DNA of 64,000 bases, taken from positions 124,001 through 188,000 of the forward strand of contig JAFJTR010000049.1 in assembly GCA_022559985.1 (NCBI GenBank), given 5' to 3'. Under the pieces are notes generated by a model. The model was not told the origin of the DNA and ran no database searches. It worked only from the letters and a program-made list of their open reading frames with translations. The translations under genes were made by a program, and so were the position numbers. The stretch's first letter is position 1. Each line of letters starts with the position of its first letter. Positions 19,799 through 30,740 of the stretch are shown piece by piece. Origin of the DNA: Parastagonospora avenae f. sp. tritici 18332-5. Lineage: Eukaryota > Ascomycota > Dothideomycetes > Pleosporales > Phaeosphaeriaceae.

Positions 19799-20524
19799 CT
19801 ATTGAAAAGTTCTAGCACACTCAATTTTATAAAACATATCACTGCGTTTTCTGATGATGACTCGCCGTTGTACGGGCTTGGGCCATACTCCGTAAATCGA
19901 GGCCGTCTTGCCTTCGTTATCCACGACCTTCCCATACTCCAAAACACCACTCGCGTCCAAATTCGCACAAATCCTGTCAAACAACACACCCTTGTTGCCC
20001 TCACGATAGTCATAGAAAGCGTCTCTCTCACCCCTCTCCACAATCGGCGTTGGAACCTCGATTTTCTCCGTCAGAAATATTCTACCCGCATGAAGCCTCT
20101 TGCCTTCCAGCCTTTGGCCAGCGCACTCAAGTATGCAAACATTACTTTGGGCGTCGCCAATTGACGTGGCGTCCGCGATTAGGTAGCCGGCGTTTACGGC
20201 GACTTGGCTTTGGAAGTTGTTGGCATACGGGAGAGTGGCGGAGAAAAAGGATTCTTTCCAGAGACTGTTGGTGGGGAAGGACCGTTGTGGGGAGCGGAAG
20301 GTGAGAGAGAACGTGGGCCCTGGGAAGATTTGGTGGGATGTACGAAGCCGGGTTTGGAGGCTTTTGGTAGGTTGCGAGAAGAGTTGGTGTGGTAGATTTG
20401 TGCTTGTAAGTGGAGGAGACGGAGATTGACTCGCTGATTTGATCTCTTCGAAGAGGATGTATCTGTTATTGGCAGTCCAGCGAAAACCTGTGTCATTTTC
20501 GAAAATGTAGCCTACCGACACCAT
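19799..20524 (-). CDS. Unrecognised 241-residue protein
   Basis: Uninterrupted frame from an ATG at 20,524 to a stop at 19,799. The protein starts MVSVGYIFENDTGFRWTANN, has a Pro/Ser/Thr-rich stretch at about residues 30-75, and a C-terminal half with regular mixed composition including GRIFLTEKIEVPTPIVERG and YDYREGNKGVLFDRICA. No signal peptide or membrane helix is seen. I do not recognise a family. In favour of a real gene are the length, the lack of stops and the composition of the second half; against it are the accessory surroundings and the competing short frames on the other strand. Confidence 0.55.
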   Translation of the reverse strand: MVSVGYIFENDTGFRWTANNRYILFEEIKSASQSPSPPLTSTNLPHQLFSQPTKSLQTRLRTSHQIFPGPTFSLTFRSPQRSFPTNSLWKESFFSATLPYANNFQSQVAVNAGYLIADATSIGDAQSNVCILECAGQRLEGKRLHAGRIFLTEKIEVPTPIVERGERDAFYDYREGNKGVLFDRICANLDASGVLEYGKVVDNEGKTASIYGVWPKPVQRRVIIRKRSDMFYKIECARTFQ

Positions 20525-22667
20525 GGTTTCAAATCTGGGTTGCGACAGTGATGTAGGGCGCCGCGTGTGCTTTTGTGGCAGCGTGCGTTGAGCAGGAAGC
20601 GCCAGAATATTGGCAAGAATGCTGGGCTCTTGGAAATGTCCTGAGATTTGACCTTGGATGTGTTGTCACAAGGTGTACTGCGTTCGAGCATGCCCGAAGT
20701 AAGGCTTGACTTCCGGGATTCTGATATGAGACCAAAGACGCGAAGCATTTCTAAGGCGGTGAGAGAATCCGTAAATGGCGCCTCATTGCTATCGTGCGTG
20801 TCCGGCAGTACGCTTTATCTGAAAGTGCAATTATGATTCTGGGGCCCAGTATGAGGCAAGCTTAGTTGTTTTGATGCATGGTGGTCTACTTTAGCCTGTA
20901 CAAGATTACCGTAGGATCGCGGACGATAGACTTCGGAGAGAATATTTGGGATGACAATGGACCTATCCCGCCTATAACTATAAGGGCATTGAGTCGAGAT
21001 TCTCATAATCGTGCTTTCAGATAAAGAGCTTTGTGTGTGTTCTCAGCTGGAATGGGGTGTAACCGTAAGATCACGTTCAAATAATAGAACTTGCCCTCCA
21101 AAAGTCGGTAGCATCGCAGATGACGCGATAGAGGAGGAGAAAAGAAGAGTAATACGGATCCTTCAGTCGGTTTTATGAAGTGCTTCCGTGTGAAGTGCAC
21201 ACGTTGGACTGCGATATTGGCGTTATTGAAGAAGGCGCTTGAAAGTTTGAGACTAATAGCCACTTCAAATCCTCTTGCGACATCGGAACTCAAGGTTTTC
21301 CTCTGGTACAAGCATTGCGCGGCACAAAATTTGGGTCCAAATTTTGTGTTCGCTGATTTTCTCCAACCGCCGATTCGCATCTAACGTACAAGCAGTACAT
21401 AGTAGATGTACCGGCTTGCTCGAATAGCGTCTTCCAGCCATCAAGGTATATCAGCCCAGCAAAATCTAGATCGACATCCACAAATGATTATTGTATCCCG
21501 GTTGAAAGCGCGTAGTCTTCGCCTGACGGATCGTTCATGGTGTTGATGCGTTGTGGATTGAAAGGCACGTGATCCAGCTATTCGAGTGTAAATGTTTTTT
21601 TTGACGTGCCGCGCATAGCTCATTTCACTCATGGGGCCATTTCAATACCAGGGTATCTTGACCTGCGATGTTCAAATTTGCAGAGTATTCTTCTGAGTGG
21701 AGTGCCTGTATCTATGAACCAGTAAGTTGGTGCCGGAGAAATCGGAAAGTACCACTTTCCAGATGGGGACGCGAAGCTCGACAGGCAAGTATCAGAGTTC
21801 TTAGAAAGAAGTGTTGCTCGCCTTGTCTTACGCGAGATGTTGAAATTACCAGCGTAGTAGTTACTAGTCAGCATTTAAACAATAAGTGTTCGAGCGACCT
21901 TTGCGGCATGAGAAAGCGCGATGAGGACGATGTATTAAAGGGTGATGTTTCCGAATGGAAATACGCTCGACTCATACTTAAGCGTAAAGCTAATGGCCGT
22001 GCAGTCTCTACTATGGTAGCTCACGACTACGCGCTGTGATTAGCAAGAATGGTGCAAGCAGCCTCGTGGACCTGTCAACCTATCTTTTCGTATATCAAGA
22101 CTACTAGAGCAACCCGAATGTACTCAGGCCCCTCGTGATGAGCGTGGTACAGGGCGGCAAGTGGAGACTCATTCAGGGATGATCCGCAGTTGGTACCACC
22201 GACAGATTCCGGGATGATATTCGGTCACGTGGCCCAATGGAACGGCCAGTGTGATTGGTCAGGATCTTTGTATAACATGTGACTGCAAGTTTTTCCGGCA
22301 TCCGTGATAGTGCGCGATTCACATCATAGCTCGCGATGACTAGACTATTGGTTTTGTTGGTGTTGGTGGTGTTTGGTAAAGTGGTGAGTAGTCAAATGCA
22401 GGGCCCCACAGTATTCGATGGCTAAGCGAGACAACCCCTGTCGTTTCGTGCAGTGGCGTCGAATGGCGTGCAGGCGTCGGGAAAGCGCAAGTCACGACTT
22501 CCAACGATTGCGCGTGCGACTCCCCGTATTGGCTGACCGGCTGCTGCCTCGTCGAAACACCTCACTTTCTTTTTGTCGGTCTCACCTATACACTCCTTGT
22601 AATCTGCTGCCGCCCTCCTCTACGCATACTTTCGCATACAACGTTTGCGCTAGCGCCGTTGCCCGCC
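20525..22667. other. Intergenic region upstream of DOT1
   Basis: About 2.1 kb with several short frames (largest about 125 codons) but none with recognisable content. A perfect 12-bp inverted repeat with a 2-bp spacer lies at 21,323-21,348. The last 250 bp are GC-richer and should hold the DOT1 promoter. This stretch marks the change from accessory to core sequence. Confidence 0.5.
21323..21348. repeat. Perfect inverted repeat, 12-bp arms
   Basis: CACAAAATTTGG (21,323-21,334), spacer GT, and CCAAATTTTGTG (21,337-21,348) are exact reverse complements. It could be the footprint or terminal part of a small inverted-repeat element, or a hairpin in a transcript. No gene overlaps it. Confidence 0.85.
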
Positions 22668-24233
22668 ATGTTTATGAACCCGAACAAACCAAAGATCAGG
22701 ACGAAGACGGTGACTGTGAAGAAACCCGCCCCCGCCACCGCAGCCTCGTCGCCGCGAACGCCCTCCACAGCGCAATCACGACCAACACTCCCGATCAACA
22801 GCCGAAGTTTCTCGGGGCCGCCTGCGAATCGCTACAAAGTCACGTCATCTGCGTCTGCACAAACAAAGTTGCGCGAACCCGCGCGGCGGTCGCTTGCTGT
22901 GTCGCACGTGCAGAAGCGCAAGGTCTCTCCGAGTACCCCACAATGGGCGAGCAGCGATGACGAGAGCGAAGAAGAGGACGACCGGTTAGGGAAGAGGCGG
23001 AAAACGCGACCAGCTAGTAATAGCAGCGAGCCGATGAACCTGAACCGCACCCTCGAGCCGGACTTGAGCAGGCGCATTCGGATACAAGAGCTGGGAACAA
23101 ATGGCGAAATAAATGGCACATCAGATAAGAAGCTGGAGAACGGCGCATCGTCCGGGAAGAAGACGGACGCCAAGCGGGGCAGCCTGCTTCAGGGCATGAT
23201 GATGTCGCGTGGTGACGAGACGAAGAACTACAAGGCTGCATTCACAGGATGCGAAAAGAACCCGATACTGGAGCTGCAATATCCGAGTCCCACGCGACCA
23301 GAACGATTCGAGGCCGTCAATCCGCTAGACGCGCAAGAAGGATACAGCCCGCTGGAAGACATCTACTTTAGCATCGAGGAGACCATACAACATTACCTCC
23401 CGACCGATCTCGCCAATGAGCTGTCGTCCGACACCGAGGGCACCGTCCGCCTGCTGAAGCGCGCCGTGTCAAAGAACTCCCCCGAGGACTTCAAAACCGA
23501 ACTCGCCAAGTTCAACGCTCTTATCAAGGATAAACTGAGCGACGGAACAATACAGCGCATCATGGACGAAATGCATGCGATACCCCTAAGCCTCGTCAAA
23601 CGTATAACCGCCCAGTCCTACAACCGCATTGTATCCCCGCAAGCCCACCGCCTACGCAAAGTGAAAGGCAAAGAAACCACCTACGGCGAACTCTTGACTC
23701 CCTTCGTCCACAAGATCTTCGCGCAGACCGGCCTTAACTCGTCGCACGTCTTCGTCGATCTAGGCTCTGGCGTCGGCAACGTCGTCCTGCAAGCCGCTCT
23801 CCAGACCGGCGCCGAATCCTGGGGCATCGAGAAAATGGAACTAGCGGCATCTCTCGGCGCCAAACAAGCTTCCGAAATTCAGGCCCGCGCTCGCCTGTGG
23901 AACATCCATCTCGGCACCATACACCTCATCTCGGGTGACTTTCTGGAAACGCCTGAAATCGATGAGGTTCTGCGCCGCGCGGACGTCGTGCTCGTCAACA
24001 ACAAAGTCTTCGGCGAGAAGCTCAACAACGACCTGCTGCAGAAATTCCTCGACTTGAAAGACGGCTGCAAAGTCGTCAGTCTTGAGAGTTTTGGCGGCGG
24101 CGCGAAACAAGGTGTTAGGCATGAACAAGCTATTGCGGGCTTGTTTGACGAGGAGAGGTTTGAGAGCGGCACGTTCAGTGTCAGCTGGGTCGGGGAGAGT
24201 GTCGAGTATTACATTGCAACCAAGGCACGATGA
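22668..24233 (+). CDS. dot1: Histone H3 lysine-79 methyltransferase DOT1
   Basis: Intron-less gene for 521 residues. The first half is basic and disordered, with Lys/Arg-rich patches (KIRTKTVTVKK, KRRKTRP) that would bind nucleosomal DNA. The catalytic domain follows from about residue 200. It shows TTYGELLTPF, the SAM-binding VDLGSGVGNVVLQ (Asp364), the NNKVFGEKLN block with the Asn pair that lines the active site, and VSLESFGGG. These are the hallmark blocks of the DOT1 fold, which lacks a SET domain. The role is mono-, di- and trimethylation of H3K79 in the nucleus, linked to silencing and DNA-damage checkpoints. ATG at 22,668 (gcccgccATG) is preferred to the TTG nine bases upstream. No lesion is seen. 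Confidence 0.95.
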   Translation: MFMNPNKPKIRTKTVTVKKPAPATAASSPRTPSTAQSRPTLPINSRSFSGPPANRYKVTSSASAQTKLREPARRSLAVSHVQKRKVSPSTPQWASSDDESEEEDDRLGKRRKTRPASNSSEPMNLNRTLEPDLSRRIRIQELGTNGEINGTSDKKLENGASSGKKTDAKRGSLLQGMMMSRGDETKNYKAAFTGCEKNPILELQYPSPTRPERFEAVNPLDAQEGYSPLEDIYFSIEETIQHYLPTDLANELSSDTEGTVRLLKRAVSKNSPEDFKTELAKFNALIKDKLSDGTIQRIMDEMHAIPLSLVKRITAQSYNRIVSPQAHRLRKVKGKETTYGELLTPFVHKIFAQTGLNSSHVFVDLGSGVGNVVLQAALQTGAESWGIEKMELAASLGAKQASEIQARARLWNIHLGTIHLISGDFLETPEIDEVLRRADVVLVNNKVFGEKLNNDLLQKFLDLKDGCKVVSLESFGGGAKQGVRHEQAIAGLFDEERFESGTFSVSWVGESVEYYIATKAR

Positions 24234-24928
24234 GGAGTGCCGCAAAGCAACTGTTTAAGCCTTTGCTGATGGAAGACCGATAGCTTTATTTGGCGGCGCA
24301 TTATCTTGGCGATCTCATGATCTTGCGGAACTTGCGGCGACGTCGGTTCTATGTGCATTAGAAGAGATGGGTCTATACTTCAGCGTTGCCCTCAGCGTTG
24401 CCCTGGCATCTGCAATTTTGGATTGTACTTGGGTTCTTGTCTTGTGGGAGCAGGTGGGCCATCAATACCCTGGCATTCATACGGAGTCTTTTTTGTCGGT
24501 TGGGATAGGCGGGCTAGACTGTACAGCTATTTCTTAGCGGCCTGAGGTCAAATATATCAATCACATCAGCGTGAACAAACTTGAAAATGCATGTTCAAAT
24601 CCTTCAATTTCATATTATCTCCAATCCCCAGACTGATTACGTATATATACCGAAGGATAGTAAGGAGCTTACACAGCTCTATATACCGAGAAAAAGCAAA
24701 GTGTCCCATCCCAAATATGCACCCTGATGTTTTTCTACGCTCGGTCCCCAAAAAATGCCGCTGGTTTGTACATGCCGATAAGGAGTGTGGGTATCATAAA
24801 GGAGCGTCGATATGCCGCGGTAAAAAAAAAAAAGGAAAAAAAAGGGAAGTCGTGTTCTCATTACCTGCACTCTTCCTCTCCCACCTTTTTCTTTTTCTTT
24901 TTCTCTTTCTCTCCATCTGCTCAAATCC
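24234..24928. other. Convergent 3' intergenic region with homopolymer tracts
   Basis: About 700 bp between the stops of DOT1 and the GPI-type protein. An A-rich run (24,822-24,848) and a pyrimidine run built of CTTTTT units (about 24,883-24,915) lie near the 3' end of the minus-strand gene. No gene seen. Confidence 0.55.
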
Positions 24929-25885
24929 TTACAAGAACATCGCCACCGCACCCCCAATGACCGCGTACCCCAGACCAAAACTGCGCACCTCCGCCGCTCC
25001 ACTCTGCAACCCAGGCCGCCCCGTGCCCGCCGCCGTCGCCGAACTCCCCGTCTGCTCCGCGGGGTCCACAAACGTGTAGCTCGTCACCGTACTCGGCTTG
25101 CCATCCACGCCCGTCGTGGTAATCAGCTTGATGCTGCTAATCTTGCCGCCGCCGGGGGTATACGTGGTCAAAAACGTCCTGCCGCTGCCGTCCGTCTCGG
25201 TGCGCACCTCGCCAGCGGTGGGCGCGAATTGCGCCGCGGATGTAATGACGCTTGCGCGCCCCGCGGAGTCGGTGGTTGTGCGGATGACGGCGGGGCGGTT
25301 CTCGGTGGTGGTGACGGGGGCGCCGGCGGCGTTTGTGCGGACGATGGTTACGGGGACAGAGGCGGTCGCTTGGGAGAGGATGGAGGTTGTTTGGACGACG
25401 GTTTGGCCTTGGGCGTCGGTGGTGGTTTGCGGGACGGGGATGATGACGGCGCGGTCGGTGGTGGTTGTTTCGGCGGGAGGCGCGTTGGAAGTTGGCGCTG
25501 CGGCGCTGCTTTCGGTGGGGGGGAGGGCGGAGGATGGGGGTGGTGGGGAGGCGGAGGTGCCGTTGGAGGGGATCTGGCGCTTCTTGAGGTCTTGGACGGC
25601 GGCGACGATGAGTTTGGTTGCGAGGGCTGGGTTCGCGTTGTGCACCTGTTCGACGCCGCGGTGGTGGGTTTCGAAGACGCCTTGTTGGAAGTCTTTGAGG
25701 CCGCTGAGAGCGGCTTGGAGGGACTCTTCGGGGAGGGCGTTGAGCAGGTCGTGGAAGGCTTCTTGCGCGCTCGAGTAGATGGAGTTGGACTGCGCTGCGT
25801 CCTTGGTCGGCGATGCAGGCTCCTCTGCAAACACGGTGCCGAAGAGCGGCAGGGCCAAAACAGCCAGTCTGCTGAAGGAAAGCAT
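24929..25885 (-). CDS. Ser/Thr-rich secreted protein with GPI-type tail
   Basis: Single-exon gene of 318 residues starting at the ATG at 25,885; an upstream in-frame start would put 30 polar residues before the signal peptide. Residues 1-20 (MLSFSRLAVLALPLFGTVFA) are a signal peptide. Residues 21-100 are helical and Ala/Leu-rich. Lys102-Arg103 (KKRQIP) is a likely Kex2 site, followed by N-glycosylation sequon NGT and a long Pro/Ser/Thr-rich domain with repeated TTTD- and GR-containing units. The C-terminus has a small-residue region (GLQSGAAEV) and a hydrophobic tail (LGYAVIGGAVAMFL), the layout of a GPI-anchored cell-wall or plasma-membrane protein. No enzyme domain is recognised; a structural or adhesive wall role is inferred. 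The gene is GC-rich, so long antisense frames occur but look like shadows. Confidence 0.82.
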   Translation of the reverse strand: MLSFSRLAVLALPLFGTVFAEEPASPTKDAAQSNSIYSSAQEAFHDLLNALPEESLQAALSGLKDFQQGVFETHHRGVEQVHNANPALATKLIVAAVQDLKKRQIPSNGTSASPPPPSSALPPTESSAAAPTSNAPPAETTTTDRAVIIPVPQTTTDAQGQTVVQTTSILSQATASVPVTIVRTNAAGAPVTTTENRPAVIRTTTDSAGRASVITSAAQFAPTAGEVRTETDGSGRTFLTTYTPGGGKISSIKLITTTGVDGKPSTVTSYTFVDPAEQTGSSATAAGTGRPGLQSGAAEVRSFGLGYAVIGGAVAMFL

Positions 25886-27612
25886 GATGATGTTCGTTCG
25901 ATGCGTCTGACTGATCCGGTGAAAAAAAGAAGCGATCGTGAAGTGGAACTCTTTCAACGAAGGGGAATTGATCAACTCTATGCAGAAACACGAATTAGCA
26001 AGTCGTCATGCCGACAACCAAGAATGCCATGATAACAATAAATCGACCAGCAATAGGTGCGAAGGAGGTTTATCCCATTCGGGCTGTTGCCGCCTTATAA
26101 GACGCCGCACTGATGCCGCGGTCGGGGAGAGAAAGCATGGTTTCGCGCAAAAGAAAAGTGACGCTTACAGAATCGGTTCCGGGTGGTTGGGATGTCGTGC
26201 GCTCGTGCGTACCAACTTGTCGTTAACGAAAGAGCCGTAAATCAACCAACGGAATTTGAACAACGAGTGTCAGGACAGGCGATGAGCAGCGAGAGTGAGA
26301 ACAAAGGGATTGGGTTTTGCCTTCCGTTCGTGCCAGCGTGCGGAGTCGTTGAGGCACCTATTTCCCCCCGTCAGACCAAGGCCTTCGAACACGAACTACA
26401 CAGACCCGCACACGACACTAGCTAGCTCCAGCAGCACCACTAGTATTGCGGCGATGCATCCCCCGTTCGAACCGCAACGAGTAATTTTCCCAGCCGACAC
26501 GTCTCCAGACGTCTCACGCATTTACCTGTTTCTCAGGCTGAATGAACGGGGTGAAACACTTGTGTCTTGAATGTTGGCACGGTTCAATCTTCAGGATGGG
26601 GTATATGCGTGTGCCTTCATCGACTCTGGGATTCGCTTGGAAGCAGCTATCCTTGTTGTCAGAAACGTCATCAGTGGATCTGTCACGATGCATTGATGGT
26701 GAACTTTGACCGCTCGTGCACTTTCTCCCTAAGCCCATCTACACAATTACATCACCTTCTCAATGCCTCATCTCCGTCGCCGCCATTCTAATTCTGTCTC
26801 TACCGACAACATTCCAGTATTGAGATCTTTCAACACGTCTAGACGTACAAAAATAGCCACACCCGGTTTTTGCCCTGCAGTGCACATCCCATGCCCATCC
26901 GTCTCGTCTCACACGCCTGACCAATCCCAACGCCGCGGATCCCTCGGGCTGTGCTTGACATTCGCCACAACGCTACGCGGCACATCGGCAGCCAGCCCAC
27001 TTCGGTGTGCGAGCGAGTCGTGATGGTTCAGACGAAGTGTTGAGATGCAGGTGGGGCGAGGTGATGATGCAAAGACGTGCAATCAGATGCTTTTACTCCT
27101 ACGCTTCGTTTCTGTGGAGTGAGGTAGGAGTGGTTGGTACTGAGGCGGCATTGTGCCCGGCATCACAAGCCGACTGGCTCAATGTAATGCTTGTACTCGG
27201 CTTTGACAGCAATAGCGTGCATCGTATCTTGAGACTAGGTGAGTGATTGGGTGTCTCTTGCAACACCGCTACGACAACCTCGCGTACCGGAACGACATCC
27301 GCGTTCAACGGCTCGACAACGTCCACAGCAAAGTTTGTCATACGATGAAGAAGATTTAATATTATAACCGCCCTATGCTTCTATGTTCAGGCTGCGAGTT
27401 TGTAAGAAAGAGCTCGCTCGTGCTCATTGCTATATGCAAAAATCCATCCCGCATCGTCACATTTACATGATACGCAGTGCGTCCGAGCCATTTGCGTGGA
27501 TATTCAACAAGACCTCGACATTTGCACCAAACGCCACGCTACCCAAACAATCGCTCTCTCTCGGACGCATCTCAAAAACAGTAGATCCACGAGCCCTTGT
27601 AACGCCCGAAAC
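25886..27612. other. Long intergenic region, no gene recognised
   Basis: About 1.7 kb between the starts of the GPI-type protein and the stop of the RhoGAP gene. Short frames of up to about 90 codons occur on both strands without recognisable content. The left part should hold the GPI gene promoter, the right part the RhoGAP 3' region. Confidence 0.5.
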
Positions 27613-30600
27613 TCATCTTGTCGAATTCGCAGGCGCAGTTGGTAGTGGGCTTGTATGAGGTGTAGCCTCTGCACTCGTAGATTGAGCAGCATGTACAGGA
27701 GTTGATGGTCGAGGTTCTGGCGATTGGCTCTCAGCCACGGTGGGCAATGACTGTGATTGCTCTAGTGCAGACGGTAGGGCAGCCTCTTCCGCTGCAGGGT
27801 GCATTTGTGTGGCTAGAGGTGAGCCAGGTGATGGAACAACAGACTGTAGTTCCTGTTGCTGGACCACAGGAGCTGCGACCAATTTTTGCGGAGAGGTCGT
27901 TGGTGTGGCTTGGTTGGAGCCTTCAACCAGAGGCTGCGAACCTTCCATTGATCGACCTCGACCGTTGGGACTGTCTTGCGGCGCCCTTAGGTTTTGCGGT
28001 GGAGGCAGGAAGCTGGAACTGCCAGGGGGACTCTTTGCCCGTTCTCGCTTGTCCGCACGCTCTTTATGGTCTTGTCTCATCTTGTGAAACCAGTCAAATG
28101 CACTTCCCTTCTTCTCTGGCTTGTCGGAATCCGGAGGGCTTCCGTATGCTGTGGAAAGATCCGAGTTTTGATGCGAGTCGTATTGCAGACTTCGCCGAGA
28201 GCCGCTAGCTCCCCAACCAGAACTGCTGCCAAATGAGCTCATGCTCTTGTCGCCCCCAGGTACTGACCCATGCAAGTCGGTCTGGCTTGCAGTGGGGGTT
28301 GCTCGACTTTCGCCTCGCTTGTGGCCCTTCCAAAAACTTCGCTTCTCTTCCTTGATCTCTTCGGTCGGATCGGCAGTCTCGGAATACTCAGTCGCAGTGG
28401 AATGAGAGCGATATGAACCGGATGGTGACATGCTAGGCTTCAGCGTCGTACCAGAATTGCGCGAAGAGACTGCGTCGTTGTTATGTGACAAGGCATCCTT
28501 TGAGCCACTTGAGTGTGAGTAGCCATGGGCAAAGGGAAGCTGAGGAGGATGCAGCGGTGAATGTTGCGATGGAGGAATGTGTACCATGCCAACGCCAATG
28601 TCACCACCTGTGAGGGAGTGCGTAGAACTATGGGCGCTGGAGATGGCACTGCTCGGAATGCGTTTCTTTTGGAGTTTGTTTGGCTTTCGACCTTCTCTTG
28701 CATCGCTGGACGGTGATGCGCCGGTCTTAGCCAGGATCTGGGTGAAGGTGCGCGTAGCTGGTGTCATATCAGCGGGTGGGCCTGAATCGACGGGTCCCTC
28801 CATGAATTCGGTCCTCTCTCGTGTCGGTGTCAAGTGAGGACTGCGTTGACCCGTGGTAGAAGAAGTAGGGGGTAAAAGGTCCGACGCTACCTGTGCAGTT
28901 GCGCTTGGTGTCACGTCTTCGCTTGGCGGTATGATGCCAGGGGATGGAAGAGGAAATGCTCCGGGTATTTGATCGAGCGCGGGCGTGACGAGTGCTGGTC
29001 TGCCCTGCGGCATAGCTATCATTGGTGCTACAGGGGGCATTTCAATCCTTGTTGGCGGCATTGTCAGCGCGCGCTGAGGAGTCGTCTCGGGTACCTCTTC
29101 CACTGGCTTTGTTGCAACGGGTACATTTACAGTTTCTGACCTGGCTGGTGCTACCACTGTTGCAAGCTCTGTAGCTTTAGGTGTTGCCGTGTTCGCTGAC
29201 TCCGAGCTAGCATTTGCTTTTGATACGGGTCCCAGGCTTGCTACAATAGCAGCAGCCTCTGCAGATATTGGCGAGGTCAAAGGATTTTTTGGTTCCTCGG
29301 CATTGGGTGTGGATGGACCTGACATTTCTCTTGGGAACCGCGGACTGTTGAGTGCTGGAGACCGCTTGGAAGGCAGAGTGTTGCTCCTATGCACACCGGA
29401 AGCAGTGGGTGTGGCAAAGGCGGGCGTTATGGGACTTGGGACAGCTCCGGACTGTCTCGAACGCTTGGAAGAGGTGGAAACATTTCTGCGGACGCCATAG
29501 TTCCTGCGTATGCTTTCTGCACCCGCGCTCGATGTGGTGGATGCCGAACGACCGATGCCAGAGTTGTTGCGTCCAGGAGTGGTGGGAGTCCTGGCCTGAG
29601 GGGTAGACGGTCCACTCTCTATTTGCTTTACAGTCCCTTCGTCTACAGCAGTACCCTCCATACCAATCAAGAAGTGGTCCTGGTTGTCAATGAGGAAGAT
29701 GAGCACATCTTGACTCAGCCGATAATCGGCTGGAGACATGTCATGCTGTGGATGGGACAGGATGCCAGGCTGAAAAATGGCTGCAAGGTTGTGAGTCGTC
29801 ATTTTGTTAACATCAGACTTGGCAGCAAAGACTGCCAGCAGATCCAGAATGTACAAGAGCAGCTGGCGGTTGAGGGATGGCAATCCTTTGATCAAATGTT
29901 GATATATCCGCACCGCTGCGTCCGGATCAAACCCTCCTGTGGATGGAGATTGTCCTTCTATGTATCCTACTGCCTCGGCCTGATGGCCACGCAGCGGTTG
30001 GCGAAACGGATCATAGTTCCCGAGCGGAATGATTGGTTCCGGAAGGTTGTTGAAATATCTCCGCAATATGTTGGCCGCGTCGTGTACTGTGTAGCCTGTC
30101 CAGTCGAGGCCTTTTCCATATCTCGGCGGGGTGTCAAATGCAGTCTTTAGCTCTTTGATCCTCTTTTCCGACCCCGCTAGTCGGAATATGCCTTCAACGT
30201 CGGTCGCTGCTTGGTATTAGCATGTGAAGAGCCACGCAGAATCGAGCAACGGACCCTTTTCCTTGAGATATACACCGCATTTTGCGACTACGATGGGCAC
30301 GTAGCCGTAGATGTAGCTTTCTCCGTGCTCGTTGAAGAGCGATATGGCTACGTTTGCATAGGGTATGCTTTGTATGAGGGGTACGCCGAAAATTCCTGGC
30401 TGTGCCTCTGTGTGTAACAATAAACGTTAGTGAATGCATGCGATTTGGATTGGCGGGGAGGTTGCAGGCGCTCAGATCGAGAGCTTTGGCCTTGTCAGGT
30501 ACGGCTGACGAGCTGAGAGCGCTGCACTCGGAGCTGGCACATGTGCAGGCCCAGTGACCGCGGAGAGGTCGTACCTTTGTCGTCCTCCTTTTTCGCAGGG

Positions 30601-30740
30601 CGTTTGCTAAACTGCCTCCACCACGACGTCAGGTCGCGCTTAGCAGACGCTGGCTCTGGTGTTTGGAGCGCTGTGGGCTGGGGCTCTCCGTTGCGCACGC
30701 GCGGCGTATGCGCGTGGTTCTGCATGCCCGGATTCGGCAT
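27613..30740 (-). CDS. Rho GTPase-activating protein, SAC7/BAG7-like
   Basis: Three exons, 30740-30575, 30407-30255 and 30206-27613, give 970 residues; introns are 166 and 48 bp. The second has an unusual GTCCGT donor but a good GCTAATAC branch site. The RhoGAP domain starts at about residue 65 (FGVPLIQSIPYANVAISL) and continues with KATDVEGIFRLAGSEKRIKELK, where the Arg of FRLAG is the arginine finger, and ILRRYFNNLPEPIIPL. The GAP domain ends near residue 270. The remaining roughly 700 residues are disordered, Ser/Pro/Thr-rich and basic, as in fungal SAC7-type proteins. It would stimulate GTP hydrolysis by Rho1-type GTPases at the cell cortex, affecting wall synthesis and actin. It is divergent from tim9, with 906 bp between starts. 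Confidence 0.9.

Noticed and set aside
25098..26032. Long plus-strand frames opposite the GPI-type protein gene
   Set aside because: They are antisense shadows of a GC-rich Ser/Thr/Pro-coding gene and have abnormal Gly/Val/Arg composition.
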